From: Brassica napus
Taxonomy: Eukaryota > Streptophyta > Magnoliopsida > Brassicales > Brassicaceae
Direction: 5' to 3'
Assembly (NCBI RefSeq): GCF_020379485.1
Contig: NW_026014653.1
Coordinates: 310,001 to 374,000 of the forward strand
Length of the DNA stretch: 64,000 nt
The notes under the pieces are model-generated. The model saw nothing but the letters and a program-made list of their open reading frames with translations, made no database searches and was not told the DNA's origin. This document shows positions 1 through 12,190 of the stretch, piece by piece (position 1 is the stretch's first letter; each line of letters begins with the position of its first letter). The position numbers were made by a program, and so were the translations under genes.

Positions 1-1384
1 GGAAACTAAAACTACGACGAAAATTCTAAGCTGCCCATCTTCAAAGTCTCTGTTTTTTTTATTTTTCCAAGGGAGAAAAGGTGAAATTTACTTTATTTTT
101 GCATTGTTTTGGATGTTCATGTTTCTACTGGAATTTGTGGAGAGAAGGGGAAGAATCATCGGTGTTTCTGTTTTTTTTTTCTCTCTCCTCGAATGACGTA
201 AGTCAACAGTTTTTTACTTTATTTTCAGGATTAGGGTATCGGTTTGTATATGGATCTAATTGATTTTTTCAAGTATTAGATTTTCAGGTTCAAAAATTGC
301 AAATACTTGGTCAGATTCGAGTTGGATCCTTCCGATGGGTCAGTTTACTGATATGTAAAAACCAGAAAGTAACCAATTATCTATTGTGTTTCAAAAAAAA
401 ACCAATTATCTATTGTATTTACTTTCTATTGTATTTGATGTGGGTTTGGATATTTTAAACCTAAATAACCAAACTATGATTTGATTCAGATATTTTATAT
501 TTCAAACTATCTAAAAATAATTAAAATATATATTAAATATGGTCGAAATCGTCAAAATAATCATAGATACGACTTGATTAGAGCACTTTATATCCGAGCT
601 ATCCAATTTTTTTTATAAAAAAAAGTTAAAATATTTATTTTTTATTTTTTATTTTAAGTATTATAATTAATATATATATATATATACTTATTTACTTTTC
701 AGTGCGGATTAGGTTTGACATCATTTTTGAATATAATGATATAGGATTCATTCCAATATTTAGATTTGATTCAACTAGGCTTGAAATTCTAATTTTCGGA
801 TTAATTCTGAAACGATTTTTCGGATGTAAATATATGTTTAACCTACTTTATTCTTTCTTTTAATTATTTTTTATTTACTTTATGTATTTCTTGGCTGGCA
901 TTCTCGAACTGTGATGCAAGTTTATACATTTCTCCACGGCTTCTTTGTTAATTAGCAAATAATTAAAATGTGAGGACAGAAGATTAGTTAAGTTAAACCT
1001 GTAATCGAATTGGATTAGTCCCTGAAGAAGTATAGCTTAAGAAACCAAAGAAGCACATGGTGTATTACTGTAATAAAACAATTATTTGGAAAAACTAGTT
1101 TCCCTACATTTTAAAGAATCTATTCTTTCAAAATCTTGATTGGATGCAAAATGGTTTTTGGAAAAACAGAAACCAAAAACTAATCCAAAAACCACAAACA
1201 ATCAATCTTTAAATAAAGATAACAAAAGGAAAAGTTAAATTATAAAATGAACTATTGCTGCAACAGAAAACATTCAAGAACACTTGTGGCAGCAACAAGT
1301 TTGAAAATGGAGACATCAATCATTAGCTTAACTATCTTAACTTAATTTAAATAGGGGAATTTGAATATCAACTTAATAGCTTTT
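1..1384. other. AT-rich flank, no gene seen
   Basis: No supported gene. The first 260 bases are less AT-rich and carry long T runs, so they could be an untranslated part of a gene beyond the left edge, but no splice or coding structure can be anchored. A short direct repeat of 'accaattatctattgt' occurs near 372-416. The rest is AT-rich intergenic sequence. Confidence 0.4.
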
Positions 1385-2075
1385 TAGGGCATCTCGAACC
1401 TATGCCACCATTTTAGTATCAAAATCACATTATTTTAGTATATTTTTAGCACCAAATTTTTTTGACTCTCCAATCACAATATTAAATGTTACACCAAAAA
1501 GGAATATTTTTCATTATTTTATTATTAATCAAAATTCTGTTATTTTTAATAATTTTAATAAATATTAATAATTTTATGACTAAAATATATTAAATCATAT
1601 TAAAATAATTATATTTAAATATAATATTATTATAATATATTATTAAAGCATAATGTTACATGAATTAATTAAACTCACAAAATTTAAATTATAATATACT
1701 AAATCTAAAGATTATAATTTTCCAACCACACATCTTTAAATATTTTTTTATGAATTTTAAATTTAACTTATATTTGTTTTATTTAAGCTAATATTTATAT
1801 TAATTAATATAATGATGATGTACTAAAATTATTTAATTCAGTTGTAAACTAATCATACAGATCAAATGTAGTCAAATATAATTAAACAATACATAAATAA
1901 ATAGTTATGACAAAAAACATTCGTCGTCGCTACATTGTTGCACCAAATATAGCGTGGTACCGTAGCAAAAAAGATAATCACACTAAAATGCAGTTAAATA
2001 TGCAGTTGGATTGAAAAAAAAAACATCAAATCAGATACTATTTTGGTGTTTTGCAGTGTGGTTCGAGTTGGCTTG
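1385..2075. mobile_element. Non-autonomous foldback/MITE-like element
   Basis: The left arm (gcatctcgaacctatgcc, then accattttagtat) is matched inverted by the right arm: the reverse complement of about 2030-2075 reads ccaactcgaacc, then caccaaaatagtat. The interior is AT-rich and non-coding. The arms are imperfect and no target duplication could be fixed, so the ends are approximate. No transposase is encoded. Confidence 0.4.
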
Positions 2076-3033
2076 CAGTGCTGTGGCAACGGAACAAAAA
2101 GTACAGAACAGAGGAAATAAACAAAACAGATGTGATTGCTAAAAGAACAAACCAAATAAATTGAACAATAACATCCCTTGAATGATGATCAAACTAATAT
2201 AACATTGTTTTCACTACATTAAAAAAAACAATGTAATAGATAATATTATATAAGGCTATAAAAGAGTTTTCAGATATTTTCAAACTTGTTATTTTAAAAT
2301 ATGTACACTGATATATTAAACTTGTAGAGAATATGTATCTTAACCAAGATGTAAATATATTTTTGGTTTGATGTATCAGTCTAAGGAACAAAGTTATATT
2401 CCACTATTTGGCAAATATCATCACACATTGGCATTGTCGAGTTCAGTTAGTAGTAACACACTGACAAAATAACCGGTGTGATCGGTTAGTGTGTTATTCT
2501 TATCAGAAATACACATTCTATGTTAAGTTCAAAAAAAAAAATACACATTCTATGTACATGTTTCACATTTGTTGGCAAGTGCAATTATTCTGAGTACCCT
2601 GAAAGAAACACACTATATAGGCCTGTAGATAAAGCAAATAAGCAATATGGCCAACATCAATAGATGGGCTAATCAAAGTTTTTTATTTTTTATTATTATT
2701 ATTATATTATATTTTGTTAATATTTTTTTTAACTTAGCAATGTGTGTATATTTTATTTTGACGATGTATAACACAAGACATTTTCCCCTTATAAGAGTAC
2801 TAAACTACGTGTATGGTTTCGGCATGATCCACACCCTCCACCCGATTAAACAAGAATAAGATAACGTGCAATACAATTCAAAACCTTTTGTATCTAACAA
2901 TGTTCACACACTGTCAATAAATCAGGAATTTGATTCTCTAGCTAGTGTAATCTTTTTTTTCTTCTATTGATTTAGCCCATTATTTATCAGTGACTTCCCA
3001 TACCAGCACCGATAATAGGCCGGCAGATATGCC
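2076..3033. other. Intergenic region upstream of the IRT2-like gene
   Basis: Non-coding, AT-rich. Short open frames here have poly-T composition, no homology I recognise and no splice context. The last part (about 2990-3040) becomes more complex and leads into the TATA box of the ZIP gene. Confidence 0.5.
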
Positions 3034-3040
3034 TATATAA
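3034..3040 (+). promoter_or_regulatory. TATA box of the IRT2-like gene
   Basis: TATATAA in the context gcctatataaact, 54 bases before the ATG at 3094. This spacing allows a short 5' leader, as in the two IRT1 copies, where TATATAA stands 68-84 bases before the ATG. Confidence 0.6.
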
Positions 3041-3093
3041 ACTAACCAAAAGACAAAACATTGATTTCATCAAACATCATATACTATATTCTA

Positions 3094-4322
3094 ATGGCTA
3101 CCAAACTCGTCTACATTCTCCTCATCATATTCACATTCACCGTATCTCCGGCGATCTCAACCGCCCCGAAAGATTGCGACATCGGCTTGGAGAATCCGTG
3201 CATCAGTAAATCTAAGGCTTTGCCACTCAAAATCGTAGCCATTGTAGCTATCCTCACGACAAGCTTGATAGGTGTAATGACTCCTCTTTTCAGCCGTTAC
3301 ATTTCTTTCATCCATCCTGACGGCAACGGTTTCATGATCTTGAAGTGTTTTTCTTCCGGAATCATCCTAGGAACTGGTTTCATGCACGTTTTGCCTGACT
3401 CTTTCGAGATGTTGTCATCAAAATGTCTTAATGATGATCCGTGGCATAAGTTTCCTTTTGCGGGATTTGTCGCTATGGTGTCCGGTCTAGTCACTCTAGC
3501 CATTGACTCCGTTACCACCAGCCTTTATACCGTCAAAAACACAGTCGGGCAAGAGCCTGAAGAGTATGGCGTTGATCAAGAGAAGGCGACTCACACTAGC
3601 CACGGTTATGGTGTTGTGCTAGCAACTAAAGATAATGGATCTTCTGATCCACAACTTCTACGGTATCGTGTCATTGCTATGGTTAGTGTAAATGAAAATA
3701 ATTTGAGCGACGTTACATTTTAAATAAAATAATACTTGGATATATATATCTTGAACCAAATTATGAAATTCATGGATAGGTATTGGAGCTTGGGATTTTA
3801 TTTCATTCCATGGTCATTGGACTATCTCTAGGAGCAACTAATGATGCATGCACCATTAAAGGACTCATAATAGCTCTTTGCTTCCATCACCTGTTCGAAG
3901 GCATAGGTCTCGGTGGCTGCATCCTCCAGGTACAAATATACCTTCATATTCTCTTATCTCAAATTATTAGTTAGAGATTTATCTTCATAGATATGTACAA
4001 AATTTATGTGAAACAGGCAGATTTTAGAAATGTGAAGAAGTTCTTGATGGCATTCTTTTTCGCTGGAACAACACCTAGTGGTATCTTTCTTGGGATCGCA
4101 TTGTCAAGTATCTATAGAGATAACAGTCCAACGGCGTTGATAACGATTGGGCTGTTAAATGCTTGCTCGGCCGGAATGCTCATCTACATGGCCCTCGTCG
4201 ACCTTCTGGCTACCGAGTTCATGGGATCAATGCTCCAAGGTAGCATCAAGCTTCAGATCAAGTGCTTCGCGGCCGCTTTGCTTGGCTGCGCCGTAATGTC
4301 TGTCGTCGCCAAGTGGGCTTAA
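3094..4322 (+). CDS. IRT2: IRT2-like ZIP family iron/zinc transporter
   Basis: Three exons, 3094-3681, 3780-3929 and 4017-4322, all joined in phase 0 with GT/AG introns, giving 347 residues. The start is the ATG opening [10 protein letters not shown]; reading open from 3061 has no ATG upstream. Residues 1-about 25 are a signal peptide ending near SPAISTA. The ZIP fold follows: three hydrophobic helices, a variable loop, then five more, ending in [19 protein letters not shown] holds the His, Asp and Glu that set metal selectivity in Arabidopsis IRT1; [12 protein letters not shown] and CFHHLFEG are the conserved TM4 and TM5 motifs. The family moves Fe(II), Zn and other divalent metals across root membranes. 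It matches Arabidopsis IRT2 more than IRT1 (for example [16 protein letters not shown]), and it lies upstream of IRT1 as in Arabidopsis. Oddity: the loop, usually rich in His-Gly, is reduced to THTSHGYG (residues 166-173). Intron 1 is 98 bp and intron 2 is 87 bp. Confidence 0.93.
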
Positions 4323-5345
4323 AACACTCTTATCAACATAATTAATCAATTATTTGATTCATTATATACATTCAAGGTGAAAATGATTCGCCTTTGTACA
4401 TTTGAGGGTGTAGTTTTTAATTTTATTCCATAATTTTATTTGTATATTGACATATTGATTATTGACATGGCAATATGGCATTGTAAGAGTTTGAAATCCA
4501 CTCTATTAATTTAGAGTTCTACTTTTTATCTACTTAAAAATATTTTCGTTTAAATTTGGACATATTCACAATTCTTTAGAGTAATTATAACATTCCTTAT
4601 TATAGCTTATACAATATAACTTCTGTTTAAAAAAAAGTATATTCTTAAATTTGATTCTTCTATTTGGACCTATTCACAGAACTAACTTCGTATTTGAATC
4701 GTTGACTGTACTTCTTTTGGTAAAATTAAACTATAATTCCTTTGAAAAACATTAACCAAATTTAACCAATACGACATACTTATCAATTATTCAGACATTT
4801 ACAGAGTTTATACAGTTTCTCTTTACAAGTTTCAATGTTTTCTTCTCCTCATTATCTCATGTTTGAATCTGTGGAAGTAACTCTAAAAAATAACCAAGTT
4901 AAAAAAAAAGACTAAATGATAATTAATTTCTTCTCCACGCTGTAACGGATGCATTGTTTCCCATAAAACAAATTTACCCATACCTCATCTTCATTCATAT
5001 GTGGATGATTGAATTCATCAACATCTATAATAGATTTTTGCAATTTGTATTAGTTTATTTTTCATGTGTAGAATTAATATATTTAACATTTTAAAATATT
5101 TTTTCACTTTATGTTCACAAATATTATATATAAAAATATTTTTTTTATATATAATAAAAATAAAATGATATGTTTAATATATTATTTATCATAAATTTTC
5201 AATATTTTGAATAAAACTTAATTAAAATATAGTTTTCTTTGATTATAAAATATATTGAAAATTCAAATAATTTAAAGTAATCAAAATATAAAAATTCAAA
5301 TTAAATAATCAAAATATAATCTGCGTAACACGGATAAGAATCTAG
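4323..5345 (+). mobile_element. Probable degenerate Helitron 3' part, with AT-rich spacer
   Basis: The stretch ends at 5345 with ctgcgtaacacggataagaat then CTAG followed by T. This resembles the Helitron ending seen three other times in this window (GC stem, spacer, CTRR, T). The stem is weak here. A possible 5' start, tccactctattaattta near 4498, resembles TC...CTATTAAA but is not convincing. No coding capacity. The first 200 bases are probably the 3' UTR of the IRT2-like gene. Confidence 0.35.
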
Positions 5346-6882
5346 TAATAATTACTTATGACCTTGTAAATTTATTTTTAAGAATCTGGGATTTATTCTT
5401 CTTTGGATATTATTGGGGTTTGCTGATTAATTATCAGTGGTAGTTATAACTTAGGTCTGAATTCTGAAACTACAGTGCCATGGATATCAAAGCTATACGG
5501 ATTAATGCTATATCTCACATTAGAATTACATTGGCTTAAAATTAAATTACACAGTATTCATGACAACTACCTACGTTAACAAACAACATATAGGGCCACG
5601 GATAGTGTACTCTAAAATAGCATAAACTCATTAATAACAAACTAAAGCACATAAAATTGTATGTCTTACCAACATTATCGGCACTTCTTAACGAAGTTGC
5701 TTAGTAATAATCACCCAAAATTTAAATCAAAATTATGGAAAAACAAAAGAGTCGTCGGTTAATTAAGAACTTTTCGAACATGTCCTTAAGGGGCATGTGG
5801 CGTAAGGCGACAGGTTTACCGAATGGGGTACGGGAAAGTAAAGTTTATGGTATCGACTTCATTCTCATCGTCTCCCTATTCTCTCTCTTTCGTCGGCGAT
5901 TTCAAACAGACGGTCATCTGGTCGTTCAATCCACACCGATCTCTCTTGTCATCGAACCCTTCTCCGCCGAATCCAATCGAAACAGGGTATGTGTTCCTCC
6001 TCTGTCCTCCGTTTTGAGATTTATAGGAATTATTTGTCGAAAATAAGTCCTCCGTATCTGGGTTTGATTGGAAATTTATATTGTGACGATTTGATTGCAT
6101 GCTTCTTGTTTGTGATTGTTCACCGATCTGTTTCTGATTCTATGCTTGGTGTTTGAGTAAATCTAATTGAAAATTAGAGTAGATTTAGGGATTTCAGAGA
6201 TGAAGCAATTTTTAGATTCCTTTTCTTGATGAGTACAATTGATCTTCGATGGATTGTCACCATATTGGTTTATGATTTTGGTGTTTTGGTTATCTTTGTA
6301 GATTTGAGAATTCGTGTTTAGAAGTTCAGTGTTTATAGGGTTTATCATTTTTGGTAACTCAGTATTCGTTTTGTAACTCGGTGATTTATGGTGTGTTCTC
6401 ATAGCATTATTTTTCAAATGATTGGTAGAATACAAGATTTGTTAGAAAACGACGTATGCATGGTGATTCACTCATTCGAGTTTTATGGTGTGTTCTCATA
6501 CCATATGTAACCTTTTTGCGAAAAAGTATATTGTTTAGTACGTTTGTTCTTGTAGTTGGTTTCGAACGAAATCGTTTTTTAACTTAATTGAAGGTTAGTG
6601 AACTAAATTGACAAGTCTGAATGAAGAGATGTTTATAATTAGTTCTTTGTCATTGGAGTCTAGTTTGTTTGAAACCAAATCCTCTTATAATTTAATTACT
6701 TGATAGCTTTTTGGTTGTGCAATGTGTAATAACTCTTGATTAGACGTTGGTAGTTTATGGTTATGTCTTTATTATTCTTACTTATTGCTTCTTCAAGTTT
6801 CACCTATTAAACCTCAACCATCCCTCATTGTATCATATATCTCCGGTTTATCTTCTATACTCCTCTCTCTGTTCTAATCAAT

Positions 6883-7758
6883 ATGGATTTAAGGAATCCA
6901 TATAGTCAGTCTCGTAGTTATGTAGGCCTTCTTAACAGTCAGAACTTTCCTTATGAAAGTTATCCTTCTACTTTAAACTTTGGAGCCTCAGAAATCCCTC
7001 CTTTCAGTTCACAACAAACCGACGCTCCAGATGTACGTGAAGACACACCAGTGGCCTGTAGGGAGAGAAGGAAATGGACTCCAGCTGATGACGAGGTCCT
7101 AATAAGTGCGTGGCTAAATACATCTAAGGATGTTGTTGTTGGAAATGAACAAAAATCAGGGACCTTCTGGAAACGAGTAGGTGAATATTATGCAGCAAGT
7201 CATCATGCTAGAGAGAGTGGTGAACCAAGAGAGCATCTCCATTGTAAGCAGAGGTGGCACAAAATTAATGACTTCACCATCAAATTATGTGGTGCATATG
7301 CGGCAGCAGAGAGACAGATCAGTTCTGGTCAGAATAACAATGATGTTCTCAAGGTGGCTCATGACATCTTCTACTCTGATCACAACACGAAATTTAATCT
7401 TGAACAAGCGTGGTGTGTGTTGAGGTATGAGCAGAAATGGCTTAGCCTTAACACTTCTAAACCTAGTGGGAGTTCAAAGCGAAAAGCTGGAGAGACATGT
7501 TCACAAACTTCAAGCACCACTGTTGGTGATCATGAGATCCGTCCTGAAGGTATCAAGGCTGCTAAAGCTAAAAGGAATAATGCTCAAGGGAAGTCTTTTG
7601 CTGAGTATACGAGCATTTGGGAAATGAAGAAGGAGGATCTCATGATGAAGGAGAAACTGTCAAAGCTTGCCATACTAGACACAATCCTAGCCAAGAAAGA
7701 ACCACTAAGTGAGGCTGAAGAAGTTGTCAAGAAAAAGCTACTCGCCCAGTATTTCTGA
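6883..7758 (+). CDS. PIF/Harbinger ORF1, Myb/SANT-like DNA-binding protein
   Basis: Single open frame of 291 residues starting MDLRNPYSQS. Residues about 62-175 form a Myb/SANT (trihelix-like) domain: RRKWTPADDEVLISAWLNTS, then FWKRVGEYY and CKQRWHKINDF, with the regular Trp spacing. A Lys/Arg-rich stretch (KRKAGE, then AAKAKR) and a charged C-terminal helix (WEMKKEDLMMKEKLSKL) follow. In this superfamily ORF1 binds element ends and carries the transposase into the nucleus. It is unbroken, unlike the transposase 0.5 kb downstream. Proteins like this are often labelled 'glutathione S-transferase T3-like' in Brassica annotations, but no GST domain is present. Confidence 0.85.
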   Translation: MDLRNPYSQSRSYVGLLNSQNFPYESYPSTLNFGASEIPPFSSQQTDAPDVREDTPVACRERRKWTPADDEVLISAWLNTSKDVVVGNEQKSGTFWKRVGEYYAASHHARESGEPREHLHCKQRWHKINDFTIKLCGAYAAAERQISSGQNNNDVLKVAHDIFYSDHNTKFNLEQAWCVLRYEQKWLSLNTSKPSGSSKRKAGETCSQTSSTTVGDHEIRPEGIKAAKAKRNNAQGKSFAEYTSIWEMKKEDLMMKEKLSKLAILDTILAKKEPLSEAEEVVKKKLLAQYF

Positions 7759-8093
7759 GAATTAGCTACTCGCCCGGTATTTTTGAGAACTCTTTGTAAT
7801 GACTCGTAATGACTTATGACTTTATTTATAAATGAACTCTTATCGTATTATGGCTATAATTATAAATGATCTCTTTGTAAACTACACATTCATGAAAACA
7901 TGATTCACGATCATGATCTACAAAAATGTATGACAATTGGATTGCACTTGCCACCAAAAATGTGTCATAAGATGTCTTCACTGTGTGCCCGTGACCATTG
8001 GTCTTGGAGATTAAAAAAAAATTGTTTCTCTGCAAAACTAAACAAAGTTACATGAGAATACAAGTGTGCTCGTGAGCATGTGTGCTCGTGACC

Positions 8094-8166
8094 AATGAAA
8101 ACAAAATATAGTGTCACAAGATGTCCTCACGAGTAATGAAAACAAAATATAGTGTCACAAGCTAGT
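8094..8166 (+). repeat. Direct repeat between the two Harbinger genes
   Basis: The 25-base unit aatgaaaacaaaatatagtg, followed by tcaca, appears at about 8094 and again at about 8136. It is preceded by two copies of gtgtgctcgtga. It lies just upstream of the transposase and could be part of its promoter or a binding site for the ORF1 protein; that role is inferred. Confidence 0.6.
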
Positions 8167-8273
8167 ATCACAAGATACACTTTTTTAGCCTATAAGTATA
8201 AGACATCGTAAAACATTTTTAGACATCTTCTCCTCACTTTCATCATATCTTCTCTTTTTTAAAAAAATGTCTA

Positions 8274-9529
8274 ATGGCATCTTCTTCCCATTATCATTAC
8301 CACAAAGATGATGATGATGAATTTGATTTCATATTTGATGATTATTTTGAAAACCCTGATCTTATTCCAGAACCAAAAGAGCGAAAAAAAACGGGAAGAA
8401 GGCCACCAGAAGCTCTGGAATGATTACTTTAGCGATACTCCAACATACACTCCCAAGTTATTCCGGCGACGGTTTCGAATGAACAAATCATTGTTCCTGC
8501 GTATTGTGCATCGTCTCTCCACAGAAGTACCGTATTTTCAACCAACATAAGATGCAACCGGACGGTCTAGTCTATCACCCCTACAAAAATGTACTGCAGC
8601 AATTCGACAATTGGCACATGGTGGTGGAGCTGATACAGTTGACGAATATGTCCGACTTGCTGAAACAACAGCTCGAAAAATGTTTGCATAATTTTACCGC
8701 CGGAATAATCAGCTTGTTTGGCGATGAATACATAAGACGTCCCACACCGGAGGATCTGGAAAGACTACTCCATATCGGAGAAGAACGTGGATTTCCAGGG
8801 ATGATTGGAAGCATCGACTGTATGCATTGGGAGTGGAAGAATTGCATGACCGCTTGGAAAGGAATGTATTCACGAGGAACAGGAAAACCAACAATTGTGT
8901 TGGAGGCAGTAGTTTCATATGACCTCTGGATATGGCACGAGTTTTTTGGAGCTCCAGGTACTATGAATGATCTTAATATTCTTGATCGATCACCTGTTTT
9001 TGATGACAATATTAACGGAAATGCGCCACAAGTAAACTTCTATGTCAACGGAATGGAGTACCATTTGGGTTATTATCTCACGGATGGTATTTATCCGAAA
9101 TGGGCGACTTTTATTCAATCTATCAAACTACTACAAGATGAGAAAAATTCATTATTTGCTAAAACCCAAGAAGCTGTTCGAAAAGATGTTGAACGTGCCT
9201 TTGGAGTCCTTCAAGCTAGATTTTCCATTGTCAAAAATCCATCTAAGTTATGGGATAAAGACAAAATAGAAAATATTATGAGAGCATGTATCATACTCCA
9301 TAATATGATTGTCGAAGATGAACGATCATCATTCACTCAGTATGACGTTTTTGAATTTCAACAAGGAGAAGATGTGGATGATACATTTTCCGTCAATATG
9401 CCTACAAATCTCGGCAATACAATTGATCGTCGAACGAGCGTTCGGAATAGACAAGCCCATCAACAATTAAAAAATGATTTGATTGAAAATATATGGGCTA
9501 AATTTGGACATCTTCCAAATAACATATAA
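8274..9529 (+). pseudogene. PIF/Harbinger transposase (DDE_Tnp_4), frameshifted
   Basis: The natural start is the ATG at 8274 (MASSSHYHYHKDDDDEFDF). Three breaks are visible: a frame change in the A-run at 8384-8391, after which REEGHQKLWNDYF is in another frame; an in-frame TAA at 8548-8550; and a second frame change at about 8686-8690, just after TARKMFA. From about 8690 the frame is open to 9529 and holds the whole catalytic core: Asp in GSIDCMHW (codon 8816), Asp in GTMNDLNIL (codon 8969) and Glu in KDVERAFG (codon 9191). So the DDE triad is kept while the N-terminal helix-turn-helix part is broken. It could no longer be made as one protein without correction. An alternative open reading from 8504 is out of frame until about 8690 and is not a real N-terminus. 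Confidence 0.85.
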
Positions 9530-9847
9530 TTTGTAAGTTTCTATGAATTGAATAAAATGTGTGTTTGCTTTTATTTATTAAGTTTGTAATTTTCTTTTTT
9601 TGTATTTTTTTTGTTGCAACTTTGTAATTTTATTATGTCTTCAATTTTAATGTTATATGTTTTATTTAAAACTTATATTTTATATATCATTGCTCATTAA
9701 AATAAATAATTAATTTACTAAGAGGCAACAAAAGTCCTACCAATAATCTATACTTTTGAGATTGTCTCTTAAGTTTTGTCTCTTAACATAAAAACATAAT
9801 AAAATAAACTAAGGACTCAAAAAAAAATCCTACCAATAATGTTGTTC

Positions 9848-12190
9848 TTAAATTTCTTTAAAATGACCTCTAAGTCTCTAACCATATTCCGTCAGATTGG
9901 ATACACGAGAATCATCTATTTATATATTTATCGGATTACTTTGTACATATTTGAGCTTGTCCTTTTTACCAAATATATCCATTGTACCATATAAATTACA
10001 ATAATGGATTTAATAAAAATACATAGTAATTAATAAAATTGCATATATGTAGTTCATTCCACTTCATTTTTTTTTTCAGAGAACGGTAAATGGAATGACT
10101 GAAGAATAGACGCTCAAAAAAAAAGACTATATAAGTTATGCCAACTGGAATATTCGTAAATTTTGAATCTCTAGAGACGAACTGAACCATTTCATTCTTT
10201 TATCATCTTGTACTATTCATTTCAAGGATATGTAAATGAATTTTGAACACGATGTTACAGCGACTTAATATAGTTTTAGCATTATCTTGTGTAAAATTAT
10301 ATACTTTTCCTTATATATTAATTGAGAACAGTATAACATATGAGTTTTGTCCAGTTAAAAAAAAACATATGAGTTATGTTATGTATCACACTATAATAAT
10401 TATTAAAAAATTTAAAGAAATATATTGATTCATCTAAATATACACTATATTTCTTACTAAACTAGTCAAAAATTAATATACTTCCCAAATTTTGAAATCT
10501 TTACATTAATTTATTTAACAGTTTCCGAAACGAGATATAGGGATTTTGTCACGTTGGTGGAGTGTATATGAGTTTGGCACGTAGTGCTTCGTGCTCGTCC
10601 AACCATATGAAAACGTGGAAACTAAAGCGACAGTTAAACGATATTATAAACCCAAATTTGATTTCTTTATTCATCCTGTGACACAAAAATTCGAAAACAG
10701 AAATTTTCCGAAGTTTTCATATAAGGAGGCATGACTTTATTAATTAGATACATACTCGGTATGAGAATGACCAGTATTACAGGATAATATAAATAAATTA
10801 ATTTTCCTTTGCTCTCTTGCCGACTCGGAATGAAGAGTTAGCGGATTTCATGCTTACTTTCATGACAATCAATCTAATCAGTATAAAACTAATACAAAAT
10901 AGATTCAATTTTTCATCGTATAGGCTTTTTCGAGTGTTGATTGTGTCTCCGTTAGAAGTTAAAACATTTTACAGACATAAAGATGTGTTAATTAGGGCAA
11001 AGACACTTTAAACCAAAAGAAAAAAGGAACACAATTACCATTGAGAAATAATTCAAAGAAAAGAAGGCATGTAACTGAATAGAATTCAAGAAGAGTGAGA
11101 ATCACTGAATCACTTGTCCAAGGCTGGAAGAGTGAAAATAGTCGGTTTCGCATTGTGCGCAGAAGCGTGCTTCATGCGTAATCAAAAAGGTTTTTGTCTT
11201 AAACCCCAAAAATATATATACGTTTTAGGGCCCCCAATTTCCAAAATTCTTGTGTAGCATAGTTGTTTTAGTCAATACTATTCTTTATCATCCAGAGTTC
11301 AAATCTCTCAAGTTGCTTTTCGATGCTTTTACATAAAAGCTATATTCTTTTGTTTTATTGTCAAGTTTCCAAAATAAAAAAAAAGGAAAATCTATAAAGT
11401 CACGTTGACGTTCCAACTTCAATCGCCCCTACTAACATAATATATCCAAATTAAAGATAATGTACGATTAATTATGTCACAAAATAGTTGAATGTTTAGC
11501 AATCATATCTATATTAAGAGAACTAATTAGGAGTCTAAATTATGAAAATTTGGTGAAACAGTTTATAGAAAAAGAGAGAAAAAAAATGATGTCTTATTGT
11601 TCAGATTTTCTTTTTAATTTTTATTATTATTTCAAATATATATTACATTTTTATCAAAAAAAAAATTATAAAGAACCTCATTTTTATATCTGCTTCAAGC
11701 CCATGTGGACCTTCGCACGGCACTGATTGTGCGATCTATTCTGCGAATGATGTCTTGTGCCGTCTGAGACTTATATACATGTTAAAGTTTGCAATAACTT
11801 TCCACCTATCTTATTGGCTTGTTTGCCTTTTTTTCTTTGGCTATAAGCTAGTATAAGAGAATCTCCAACTCTATGTCATACGCCAAAATAAAATTTGAAG
11901 TAAAAAATGATCAATTCTATTTTCTGGAGTGAAAGATGGAATTACTTCATAAATGAAGTAATGATTATTTTTGTTCATTATTCTATTTCTACTCTGAAAA
12001 GGAATAGGGTTTAAGTAAACTCAACTCCATTTAAGAGTTATTTGAAGTAAAAAAAGGAGTGATATATTGAAAATGCTCTAACTTCATTGGTTTAATCTTT
12101 TGTTTTGACTTTTTCATGTCATAGTTATTCGAAACAGTCCTAATATTACATGAAAATTGTACATAAATCAGTCATTTCTTTAATTATAAA
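9848..12190. other. Intergenic region, no gene
   Basis: AT-rich sequence without a supported gene. It contains one MITE copy (11880-12075, listed separately). GC-richer patches at 10545-10615 and 11120-11180 look like old transposon debris. Short open frames have no recognisable domains. Confidence 0.5.
11880..12075. mobile_element. MITE, family 1 copy
   Basis: About 200-bp AT-rich element beginning after gagaatctccaact and ending before gaaaatgctctaact, so flanked by an inverted 'gagNNtctccaa'-type signature common in Brassica. The interior (attacttcataaatgaag, then ggaatagggtttaagtaaac) is clearly related to 42165-42400 and partly to 16488-16640, which makes a three-member family in this window. 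Confidence 0.5.

Larger units (their letters stand above)
5669..9847 (+). mobile_element. PIF/Harbinger DNA transposon (ORF1 intact, transposase broken)
   Basis: The element holds two genes in the same direction: a Myb/SANT ORF1 (6883-7758) and a DDE_Tnp_4 transposase relic (8274-9529), the standard PIF/Harbinger pair. Proposed ends: the left begins ccaacattatcgg at 5669 and the right ends ccaataatgttgttc at 9847, inverted copies over about 12 bases. TTA stands outside each end (5666-5668 and 9848-9850), matching the TTA/TAA target preference of the superfamily. The length of about 4.2 kb is typical. The ends are diverged, so the boundaries are tentative; the two genes are secure. The region 5735-6880 looks like a leader, perhaps with an intron, and has no convincing gene. 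Confidence 0.6.

Noticed and set aside
2194..2859. Short hydrophobic open frames upstream of IRT2
   Set aside because: Composition follows poly-A/T runs; no splice context, no homology.
3297..3518. Antisense open frames over ZIP exon 1 (also at 14941-15165 and 21979-22476)
   Set aside because: They recur in all three ZIP genes as the mirror of the conserved coding strand, not as separate genes.
8504..8690. Start of a 341-residue transposase at 8504
   Set aside because: Residues before NFTAGIISLFGDE do not match the family; the correct reading of this stretch (DATGRSSLSPLQKCTAAI) is in another frame, so the apparent N-terminus is artefactual.
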